Below, piece after piece: positions 46,733-53,391 of a stretch of DNA of 64,000 nt; the first letter of the stretch is position 1; each line of letters starts with the position of its first letter. Made by a program: the position numbers and the translations under genes. A model generated the notes under the pieces. The model worked only from the letters and a program-made list of their open reading frames with translations, made no database searches and was not told the origin of the DNA. The stretch is taken from the NCBI RefSeq assembly GCF_039645965.1, contig NZ_CP147917.1, forward strand, positions 868,001 to 932,000. The letters run 5' to 3'. Origin of the DNA: Sulfurimonas sp. HSL3-2. GTDB lineage: Bacteria > Campylobacterota > Campylobacteria > Campylobacterales > Sulfurimonadaceae.

Positions 46733-47437
46733 ATGAGGTTAGAGAGTTTTACAGAGATACTTTACAGCTTTACCACAAGAGAAACAGGGGGCAACCTTGC
46801 TTTTCATGTGGGTGACGACATCGAAGCGGTAAACGAACACCACACATCGCTCTCAGAGGAACTGGGCTACGATAAAGACGCTTTGGTACATATGAAGCAG
46901 ATACACTCCGACATCGTCCATGTGGTGAGTGAGCAGGATGACTTTCACACTCCGCCGACCTGCGACGCGCTTGTCACAAACAAAAAGAACGTCCCGCTTA
47001 TGGTGATGGTCGCAGACTGTACGCCGGTGCTTTTTTACGACCCTACATGTAAGGCTATCGGCGTGGCACATTCAGGACGCGCGGGAACGTTTGGCAACAT
47101 TGTAAAAAACGTGGTGGAGACGATGAAAAAAGAGTACGGCTCAAAGCCAGAAGATATCATCGTAAGCATAGGCTCTGCCATCGGCGCATGCTGTTACGAA
47201 GTGGGTGCAGAGATATATGAAGAGGCGAAAGAGTTTCATTATGCGTTTGAAAAACGCGGGGAGAGCTACTACCTCGACATAAACAAGATCATCCTCAAGC
47301 AGCTAAAAGAGTGCGGCATAAAAGAGGAGCACATCCAAAACGAGGGTATCTGCTCGTCGTGCAACACCGAACAGTACTTCTCATACAGGGCAGAGGGACA
47401 GACGGGCAGGTTCGCAGGCATATTGATGATGAAGTGA
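46733..47437 (+). CDS. pgeF: Peptidoglycan editing factor PgeF / purine nucleoside phosphorylase (YfiH/DUF152)
   Basis: This protein of 234 residues matches the DUF152/YfiH family (laccase-domain fold). The metal site is visible as VHMKQIHSDIVHVV (His), MVADCTPVLFYD (Cys) and IGVAHSGRAGTFGN (His), with GSAIGACCYEVG further on. Family members are reported as peptidoglycan-editing factors and as zinc-dependent purine phosphorylases; which activity matters here is unknown. ATG at 46733 is preferred over a GTG two codons upstream, because GAAAGAG precedes it and the upstream gene ends at 46730. Confidence 0.92.
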   Translation: MRLESFTEILYSFTTRETGGNLAFHVGDDIEAVNEHHTSLSEELGYDKDALVHMKQIHSDIVHVVSEQDDFHTPPTCDALVTNKKNVPLMVMVADCTPVLFYDPTCKAIGVAHSGRAGTFGNIVKNVVETMKKEYGSKPEDIIVSIGSAIGACCYEVGAEIYEEAKEFHYAFEKRGESYYLDINKIILKQLKECGIKEEHIQNEGICSSCNTEQYFSYRAEGQTGRFAGILMMK

Positions 47438-47443
47438 ATCTGT

Positions 47444-47449
47444 TATAAT
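47444..47449 (+). promoter_or_regulatory. Candidate -10 box of the small lipoprotein gene
   Basis: TATAAT lies 7 bases after the pgeF stop and 21 bases before the ATG of the small lipoprotein gene, whose AAAGGG ribosome-binding site follows. Confidence 0.5.
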
Positions 47450-47470
47450 TACGAAAAAATAAAGGGATCT

Positions 47471-47578
47471 ATGATGAAACAACTGCTGATAGCGACACTT
47501 GTACTTTTAGGTATGACAGCGTTCATGGGTGGATGCGAGAGAAACGACTACCAACACCCGCTTCACAGAAGCAAGTGA
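47471..47578 (+). CDS. Very small lipoprotein (35 residues)
   Basis: The open frame encodes 35 residues: MMKQLLIATLVLLGMTAF, then MGGC as a lipobox-like site, and a 15-residue polar tail (ERNDYQHPLHRSK) after the Cys. The signal segment and Cys position are those of small anchored lipoproteins. It has its own promoter-like TATAAT and AAAGGG 5 bases before the ATG. Such tiny lipoproteins are common but rarely annotated. It ends 7 bases before the convergent Mut7-C gene. Confidence 0.65.
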   Translation: MMKQLLIATLVLLGMTAFMGGCERNDYQHPLHRSK

Positions 47579-47585
47579 TCTTCTC

Positions 47586-48062
47586 TTAAAACTTTGTCTC
47601 TTTTTTGTTTTGGGCGATGAACTCGTCCACGAACTTTAGCATGTTCTTGTAGTGGTCGCCGTGCCAGTACACGGTGCCGCACTCTTTGCACTTTTCAAAG
47701 GTGTCGAAGTACTTTCTGGTCTTAGCTTTTAGCTCCTCGATGATTTCGAGTTTCTCTATCTTCTCAAGCTCGCCGTTACACTTTATGCATCTACTCAGCG
47801 GTCTGGTCTTGTCAAAAAGCTTGTAGTGGTGAAATATCTCTTTTAACTGCTCCTCAAATCCTGCATGGACAAGATACAAAGCGTCGTGATGTTTCATCCT
47901 CTGGAAGAGTATCTTGTCGCTCGTGAGAAGAAAACGCTCCTCTTTTTGCGCGATCTCTATGATGTCGTCATCGTCGATGCTCTGAAAGTAAAGTGTGTTA
48001 AAGCCAAATATCCGCAGATACTTGGCGATCTTCCCTAAATGGCAGTCAGCTATGAATTTCAT
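47586..48062 (-). CDS. Mut7-C RNase domain protein with zinc ribbon
   Basis: The 158-residue protein matches the Mut7-C family (PIN-like RNase fold): MKFIADCHLGKIAKYLRIFG with the acidic start, the central DDDDIIEIAQKEERFLLTSDK and a C-terminal zinc ribbon with CIKCNGELEK and CKECGTVYWHGDHYKNM. It probably cleaves RNA, though bacterial members are uncharacterised. The ATG at 48062 is chosen over a TTG 10 codons upstream because the conserved domain starts at this Met. It is the first gene on the left side of the accessory region. Confidence 0.87.
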   Translation of the reverse strand: MKFIADCHLGKIAKYLRIFGFNTLYFQSIDDDDIIEIAQKEERFLLTSDKILFQRMKHHDALYLVHAGFEEQLKEIFHHYKLFDKTRPLSRCIKCNGELEKIEKLEIIEELKAKTRKYFDTFEKCKECGTVYWHGDHYKNMLKFVDEFIAQNKKETKF

Positions 48063-48163
48063 GAGATTATTATAGCTTATATGGAAGTTCAAACTGCTTT
48101 GGAATCGTGAATTTAATGATACAATTATCTAACCTCTTGTTCGTTCTAAAAGGAAAGTGACCT

Positions 48164-48733
48164 ATGATCCCGTTTAACTATCTAGGATTTGTCTTTAAAC
48201 ACTTTAGCTCTTCTTTATACCCAAAGAAGGTGGTGGAAGAACTTTGCATGTTTATAAAACCGTTATGTGACGATGCATCCGTTTTAGACATCGGGGCAGG
48301 GACAGGCATGATGTGCGAGTTTGCATACAGATGCAATCCCAAGCTGAGATATGTAGCAGTAGACCCGGCGAAAGGTATGCTCAAATATACCGAGGACTAT
48401 GTAGAAGTACATACGGCAACGGCAGAAGCGCTGCCTTTTGATGATGATAGTTTTGATGCCGTACTCATGGGAGAGTCACTCCACCACCTTGCTGATCCGG
48501 ATACCGCTATGAAAGAAGTTGTAAGGGTTCTCAAAAAAAACGGAAAACTCTTTATTTATGATTTCGACAAGGGAACATTTCTGGGCAAGAGCCTCTGGGC
48601 TATGGAAAAACTTCTCGGTGAACCTGCTCATTTTTATGAAGTAGATGCACTGAAAAAGATGCTTGAAGAGCATGGTTTTCATGTACATGTAAGTCAACAT
48701 AAGTGGCGTTACAGTGTGAGTGCTAGTTTATAA
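48164..48733 (+). CDS. Class I SAM-dependent methyltransferase
   Basis: This 189-residue protein has a Methyltransf_11-type fold: SAM motif I SVLDIGAGTGMMCEFA near residue 40, YVAVDPAKGMLKYT (motif II Asp) and AEALPFDDDSFDAVLMGESLHH (motif IV region). The substrate is not predictable. A TACAAT box at 48120-48125 and AAGGAAAG before the ATG support an own promoter. The end is convergent with the toxin-antitoxin pair, 12 bases apart. Confidence 0.9.
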   Translation: MIPFNYLGFVFKHFSSSLYPKKVVEELCMFIKPLCDDASVLDIGAGTGMMCEFAYRCNPKLRYVAVDPAKGMLKYTEDYVEVHTATAEALPFDDDSFDAVLMGESLHHLADPDTAMKEVVRVLKKNGKLFIYDFDKGTFLGKSLWAMEKLLGEPAHFYEVDALKKMLEEHGFHVHVSQHKWRYSVSASL

Positions 48734-48745
48734 ATATTTTATCTT

Positions 48746-49021
48746 TTAAATAAGCTGTATCTTTAACTCTTTTCCCAGTATATGCGCGAAGTTCTGCAAA
48801 GTGGAGAGCTTGATGTCTTGTGCGTGATTTTCTATTCTTGATATGGCTGATTTTTTCGTATGAAGCTTTTGCGCTATCTCTTCTTGTGTCAGTCCGATTT
48901 CCACTCTTGCTCGCTTGAGCATCTCTCCTATCTTAAACTCTTCATATCCTGTTTCAAGACCATTGGCGAACTCCAAATCTTCTACTTTTCTTTTTTGGAT
49001 ATATTTTTTTAGATCACTCAT
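48746..49021 (-). CDS. HigA-like antitoxin (XRE helix-turn-helix)
   Basis: This 91-residue protein is the antitoxin of a reversed-order toxin-antitoxin pair. The helix-turn-helix is clear: GLTQEEIAQKLHTKKSAISRIE in residues about 40-60, with the Arg-Ile-Glu ending typical of XRE proteins, and an N-terminal 35 residues that may contact the toxin. It overlaps the toxin gene by 8 bases, so it is expressed after and with it. It probably binds the operator in front of the toxin gene. Confidence 0.9.
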   Translation of the reverse strand: MSDLKKYIQKRKVEDLEFANGLETGYEEFKIGEMLKRARVEIGLTQEEIAQKLHTKKSAISRIENHAQDIKLSTLQNFAHILGKELKIQLI

Positions 49022-49358
49022 TTGTCAAATACTCCTTTTTTCTTTTCTGGGCAAGCTCTATCTCTTTTTTTGGAACTTTTTGGTCTTTTTTTCTAAAAGC
49101 GTTTGTCAGCACGACAAAAGTACCGTTATGTTCAAAGCCCATGAGTCTAAAGTTATTATTTCCGTGTTGGACTCTTACTTCGACGATGCCATCACTGTTT
49201 GACAACTGTTTATAAAACTTTGTCGATACGATAGACTCTTCCTCCATCAACTGCAATACCCAAACGACCTTTTGAGCCTCTTTGGCGGAAAGACCATCCA
49301 AAAACTCTTCTATCGGGCTTTTTCCCGAGCTGAGTTTATAAAAGATGATCTCTTTCAT
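49014..49358 (-). CDS. HigB/Gp49-like toxin of RelE superfamily
   Basis: This 114-residue protein matches the phage-derived Gp49/HigB family: the basic start MKEIIFYKLSSGKSPIEEFLD, EVRVQHGNNNFRLMGFEHN, and the conserved end VVLTNAFRKKDQKVPKKEIE-like block. In the family it is a ribosome-dependent mRNA interferase. It comes first in the operon, followed by the antitoxin, as in HigBA. Probable function is stabilisation of the neighbouring accessory genes or phage response. Confidence 0.9.
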   Translation of the reverse strand: MKEIIFYKLSSGKSPIEEFLDGLSAKEAQKVVWVLQLMEEESIVSTKFYKQLSNSDGIVEVRVQHGNNNFRLMGFEHNGTFVVLTNAFRKKDQKVPKKEIELAQKRKKEYLTNE

Positions 49359-49364
49359 GGCATA

Positions 49365-49393
49365 ATGTTAACATATAAGTTAACTTTTGTCAA
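49365..49393 (-). promoter_or_regulatory. Promoter and operator of the toxin-antitoxin operon
   Basis: On the minus strand, TTGACA (49393-49388) is followed after 17 bases by TAACAT (49370-49365), a usable -35/-10 pair ending 6 bases before the toxin ATG. Two identical palindromic sites GTTAAC (49367-49372, 49379-49384) lie over the -10 and spacer and form a 6-base inverted repeat with 6-base spacing. This is the arrangement of an autorepressed toxin-antitoxin promoter. Confidence 0.6.
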
Positions 49394-49516
49394 TTTACAT
49401 CTATTGTGTCGCATCGTAGAAATCCTATTTTATAGATAGGATAAATTATATAAGAGTTCAAAAAGTCGGAATGAAAATATGACAGAATGAAATGGTTTGT
49501 AATGATTTGTTTTTGT

Positions 49517-49533
49517 GGTCACAATTTGTGACC
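49517..49533. repeat. Inverted repeat GGTCACA-ATT-TGTGACC in the gap after the SIR2-HerA operon
   Basis: A perfect 7-base inverted repeat with 3-base spacer in the 269-base gap between toxin and third defence gene. No T-run follows on either strand, so it is not a standard terminator; an operator is possible. The rest of the gap is AT-rich and holds a weaker hairpin ATCCTAT...ATAGGAT near 49427-49446. Confidence 0.45.
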
Positions 49534-49627
49534 TCAAGTTTGTATATTAATTTAGAAAAGTGGAGATTCATTCACTGGGGTGTAAATCTAAGATTACGGG
49601 TGTAGAAAGATTTAGAGGTATTTATAA

Positions 49628-50470
49628 TTAGACAACTGTGACATATGCTATATTCTGTAATTTTAAAAATATTTTATTATTCTTTGATTTATTTAGTTTA
49701 CCTATAGCCAAGATATACTTACCAGATAAATCTTCTAATTCTTTTATTTTAAATCTTTCCAAAAAGGACTTTGATATTTTTTCATCAATTAATATACTTA
49801 CTGTGTCATTACCACCTGTATTTATCCATATGCTTTCTATCGTTTTCTTATCAAGCTGAGCATCTGAAATCATACCCCAAATTGCTCTCCTTGTATTAGG
49901 TTTATTATTTAAAATATCATCTACATATTCATTTGTCAATTCATTGAAATTTTTAAATAGATTTTTTGATGAATAAGAATAACCTTCTAAATCAATTTTT
50001 AAATTTGAACTGTTAAAATAGTTTTCATCTTCCATTAATGCTTTCAATATCGTACTTAGTCTTCTATGCGATTTTGCAGGGGCTTGTCCATTTTTATTAG
50101 AATGATGTCCTGCTCTACTTTTGTTATCTAGATTGTCTTCGTCAGTATCATCAATATGTCTACTTATTTGGGCTCCAAAGTTTAAGTCCAAAACCAATTC
50201 TTTTCCCGAATTGAAATATTCTTTTTCGTCATCAGATAAAGCTCCAGTTACAGTTTCACTTTCTTGAGCAGCTAAATCACATCCTTCCTTATGCGGTCTT
50301 GCACCAAAACATGCTGCCTGACCACTTGTCGATGCTTTTCTAAAAAAAGCAGAACCCCCACATTGACATTGTAAAAATCTTCTTTTATATGCTAACTCTG
50401 ATTCCTCTAGTTTTTGAAATTCATGTGCTTTATATTTTTTATTATCTATTGTGCATATTGCAAAATCCAT
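49628..50470 (-). CDS. Third protein of SIR2-HerA operon, candidate zinc-binding, unknown
   Basis: I do not recognise this 280-residue protein. Visible from the ATG at 50470: residues 30-67 hold RRFLQCQCGGSAFFRKAST and ACFGARPHKEGCDLAAQ, with C35, C37, C54, H60 and C64 as possible zinc ligands; the spacing faintly recalls the N-terminal zinc region of CoiA-like competence proteins. Residues about 95-140 are polar and probably disordered (HIDDTDEDNLDNKSRAGHH). Residues 150-280 are mixed; the end LSGKYILAIGKLNKSKNN has an OB-fold rhythm. GGAG directly after the herA stop (TAAGGAG) fixes the start; a TTG seven codons earlier is rejected. Thirteen bases separate it from herA. AT-rich codon use equals its two partners. 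It may bind nucleic acid or regulate HerA; that is inference. Confidence 0.72.
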   Translation of the reverse strand: MDFAICTIDNKKYKAHEFQKLEESELAYKRRFLQCQCGGSAFFRKASTSGQAACFGARPHKEGCDLAAQESETVTGALSDDEKEYFNSGKELVLDLNFGAQISRHIDDTDEDNLDNKSRAGHHSNKNGQAPAKSHRRLSTILKALMEDENYFNSSNLKIDLEGYSYSSKNLFKNFNELTNEYVDDILNNKPNTRRAIWGMISDAQLDKKTIESIWINTGGNDTVSILIDEKISKSFLERFKIKELEDLSGKYILAIGKLNKSKNNKIFLKLQNIAYVTVV

Positions 50471-50483
50471 TATTAGTAACTCC

Positions 50484-52166
50484 TTAAACAAATAACTTTG
50501 GTGTAAGTGACGTAGGTTTAATATTAGGTTCTTTAATCTTAATTATGATTGGCATGGGCATTTCAATGCTTATTAAAAGTGCTTCACCTGATTGTAAAGT
50601 AGGTAAATATGACAATGAACTTTTATTTCCTTCTGAACACGCTTTTTCTATTACACTTCTATCTGTTTCATTTATAAGTCTATGAACTATAAAAGTTCCC
50701 ATTTGACTTAAGGTACCTACTGGGATATCTCTAGGCGTTTGAGTAGATATACATAAAAATAGTCCATGTTTTCTACATTCTTTAGCAATTTTATCAAAAG
50801 CGTCAAGTTCCAAGTCTTGAAAAAAATCATCAGAAATAGTTTTTTTTAGAAATTGATGTGCTTCATCTACAAATAAAACAAGTGGATTTTCTTTAAATTT
50901 ATATTGTCTTGCTTCATCAAGCAAATAGTTGCCAATTGCATTCGTTAGAATTTCTCTCAAACCTTTTTCAAAAGATGCATCTTTTAAAGAAATAATAAAT
51001 AATGTTTGTTCAGTTTGTCCTTCATCTAAGAAGTTTTCTAACTCTTGATTAAATTCATTTTCATCATTTAATTGTTTATTAAATCCAAATATATTTCTAA
51101 ATTCTGGTTGTAGTCTTAAATGTTCAATTCTACTAATTAATGAGCGAACATTTGCAATAGCAGTACCATCAGATGCACCAAAATTATTATGATCTCCATG
51201 TTTGATACATTCTTCATTAATCTGTTGTGTTAAATTAGATAAATTAAAATCACTTTTATCAGATTCAATAATATTTCTATATGTTCCTATTTTAGTAAAG
51301 TAATTACTTTTTGGTTGATTCTCTTTAGGAAAAATATTTTGTCTATAATCTTCATGTATTTGCAACTGTTTAACAAGTTTTAAACTTTTAATTGCATCTA
51401 TTAACTTTGGTTTTTGTACATTTTCACTTGGTCGAAATAAAGCTACTAAATCCATTGTTCTAAGTCTTGAATAGTGAAAAAATGTATCTTCATCATTCGT
51501 ACCAAATTTTACCGTTTTGACATTGTCTAAATCATAAAAGTTTTCATATTCTCCAGTAGCATCGATTAAAATTGCTTTTGATTTATTTAAATGTAAAAAT
51601 TCTTCAAGTATCCTTGATATAGTATAACTTTTCCCACCTCCAGTAGTACCAACTATTGCACAATGTCGTCCAAATAACTGGTTGGGATTTAATGGAAGAT
51701 CAGTTTCCAAACTATTTGTAAGTTTTGCTATGTCAAAAGATATACTATTATCGGAATTATCACTTACAAATAATGTTTTTATTAAGTCTGCTGAACATAA
51801 ATATACTTTAGAACCAACAGCAGGATATTTATCAAGACCTTTGTCTATTTTTGTAGAATAATAGTTAAATGATAATAATAATTCTATTTTGCCCTGTGGA
51901 TGAAAACTTGAATCATAAAAAGCATGTTCACCTAGAAAATTTTGTTCTTTTTCAGGTAAAGACACTTCTTGTAATTTTCCTAAAAAACCGAAATTTTCAC
52001 CTTCAATTACAACATAGTTGCCAACTATACCGCCAGATAATTCATCTTCATAGTGCCAAAATTTTTTCAAAAGTGTGGGAGTTGGAAAATGAATGTTAGT
52101 GTAGTTAGGTGTAACTTTTGAAATATAACCTACAAACTTTTCATTAACAAAAATGTGTTTGTTCAT
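50484..52166 (-). CDS. HerA-type hexameric ATPase, SIR2 partner
   Basis: This 560-residue protein is a HerA/FtsK-like ATPase. An N-terminal HAS-barrel (about 1-100) precedes Walker A AIVGTTGGGKSYTIS (residues 170-183), the HerA element ILIDATGEYENF (199-210), Walker B PLVLFVDEAHQFL (428-440) and the sensor FLCISTQTPRDIPVGTL. All catalytic residues are kept. In known SIR2-HerA defence modules the HerA hexamer and SIR2 form one large complex. The start overlaps the SIR2 stop as TAATG. The archaeal NurA nuclease that usually works with HerA is missing here. Confidence 0.94.
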   Translation of the reverse strand: MNKHIFVNEKFVGYISKVTPNYTNIHFPTPTLLKKFWHYEDELSGGIVGNYVVIEGENFGFLGKLQEVSLPEKEQNFLGEHAFYDSSFHPQGKIELLLSFNYYSTKIDKGLDKYPAVGSKVYLCSADLIKTLFVSDNSDNSISFDIAKLTNSLETDLPLNPNQLFGRHCAIVGTTGGGKSYTISRILEEFLHLNKSKAILIDATGEYENFYDLDNVKTVKFGTNDEDTFFHYSRLRTMDLVALFRPSENVQKPKLIDAIKSLKLVKQLQIHEDYRQNIFPKENQPKSNYFTKIGTYRNIIESDKSDFNLSNLTQQINEECIKHGDHNNFGASDGTAIANVRSLISRIEHLRLQPEFRNIFGFNKQLNDENEFNQELENFLDEGQTEQTLFIISLKDASFEKGLREILTNAIGNYLLDEARQYKFKENPLVLFVDEAHQFLKKTISDDFFQDLELDAFDKIAKECRKHGLFLCISTQTPRDIPVGTLSQMGTFIVHRLINETDRSVIEKACSEGNKSSLSYLPTLQSGEALLISIEMPMPIIIKIKEPNIKPTSLTPKLFV

Positions 52167-53371
52167 TAGCTATCTCCATTAAAGTCTAAATATTGACTAG
52201 ACGGTAAATTAGTTACAAAATCTTTAAAAAACTCACCAATGATGAGGACTTGAGTGGTTTTTTTTGACAATTCAAATAACTTTTTAAAGTTTTCATTGAT
52301 ATTAGGATTGATAAATGGTTCAATAATCACAATATTTAGACTAGGGTTTTGATTAAGTGCTTCAATTGTCATGGTAAAAATATGTTTATCTGCAAAACTA
52401 AAGCCAACAGTAATTAAAGTAGTAGTCCCTCCCTTCCTAAGTTCACTTTGAAATCTACTCATCATTTCAAAATAAGGTTGTTCATATGATGACTCATATT
52501 TATTGCTATTCGGATATATCATCATAGCTTTTGATGGTTTATCTACTTGAAAGATTTCATTATTCTGTTTTTCCCAATTGACCGAGCCATGTAATTTATA
52601 TAAATGAAATACATTGTTAGCAAAATTTTCAGTAGATGAAGTTCGACTGTTCTCTCTAATGACAATATCATAATCAAAATACTTACCACTAAATTTTCTT
52701 GGCTGAGTAAATGAAAAACCATCAACAATTACATATCCACCTTCTGCTCCAGCCTCTTCAAATGCTCTATCATAGTTAGTGGTAAATATTTTTACTCTTG
52801 ACTGTTTTGTTTTTCGGCTTGTCATTTTTTTGATAAATTCCAAATGTATTGATTTATCTATTAATGAAAAACTACATAATTCTAAAATTTTATTTTCTAT
52901 TAGATCAACTAGTTTTTTTACTCGATGTTCATTTGGGTGAAATTCTAAATATAATTTGGCTTTTGATAATACAATTTCTAAATCTTTTTTTGTTATAACA
53001 TCAAGATCAATATCTAATTTATTTAACATGTTTTCAAAAGTAAATCTTCTATAATATAATGATGAAACTGCGTCCCATAACTCTGTCATAAGTTTTCCAC
53101 CAAATAAGACATCATCCTTCGAACTACCTGCACCTGTCAGAACAAGTAGTTTATCAGCAGACATTAGTTTTTCAAGGGATTTGATATAATAGTTTCGAGT
53201 TAGTTCAAAAGCTTTCGTTACTAATCTATGTTCAGGCATACTATCAGATAGTTTATATTCTATAGTTTCATCGCCTTGTTTTTCTTTTAATAAAACATTG
53301 TTAATTCTTAAGTCATCTTCTTTAATATCTAGCATTTTATTTTTTGTACTTAAAAATATTTTGTCAGTCAT
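52166..53371 (-). CDS. SIR2-domain defence NADase
   Basis: This 401-residue protein has an N-terminal helical extension (about 1-70) and a SIR2 fold. NAD-site motifs are VLTGAGSSKDD (77-87), IFTTNYDRAF (195-204, N199), LYKLHGSVNW (257-266, catalytic H261) and TVGFSFADKH (321-330). In anti-phage systems such SIR2 enzymes degrade NAD+ upon activation and stop phage growth by cell arrest. It is the first gene of the operon, only 20 bases after the sbcC stop, with AAGGAATAAACATG as start. Adjacent HerA gives the known SIR2-HerA pair. The DNA is AT-rich compared with sbcC upstream. Confidence 0.94.
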   Translation of the reverse strand: MTDKIFLSTKNKMLDIKEDDLRINNVLLKEKQGDETIEYKLSDSMPEHRLVTKAFELTRNYYIKSLEKLMSADKLLVLTGAGSSKDDVLFGGKLMTELWDAVSSLYYRRFTFENMLNKLDIDLDVITKKDLEIVLSKAKLYLEFHPNEHRVKKLVDLIENKILELCSFSLIDKSIHLEFIKKMTSRKTKQSRVKIFTTNYDRAFEEAGAEGGYVIVDGFSFTQPRKFSGKYFDYDIVIRENSRTSSTENFANNVFHLYKLHGSVNWEKQNNEIFQVDKPSKAMMIYPNSNKYESSYEQPYFEMMSRFQSELRKGGTTTLITVGFSFADKHIFTMTIEALNQNPSLNIVIIEPFINPNINENFKKLFELSKKTTQVLIIGEFFKDFVTNLPSSQYLDFNGDS

Positions 53372-53391
53372 GTTTATTCCTTTTATTTAAT

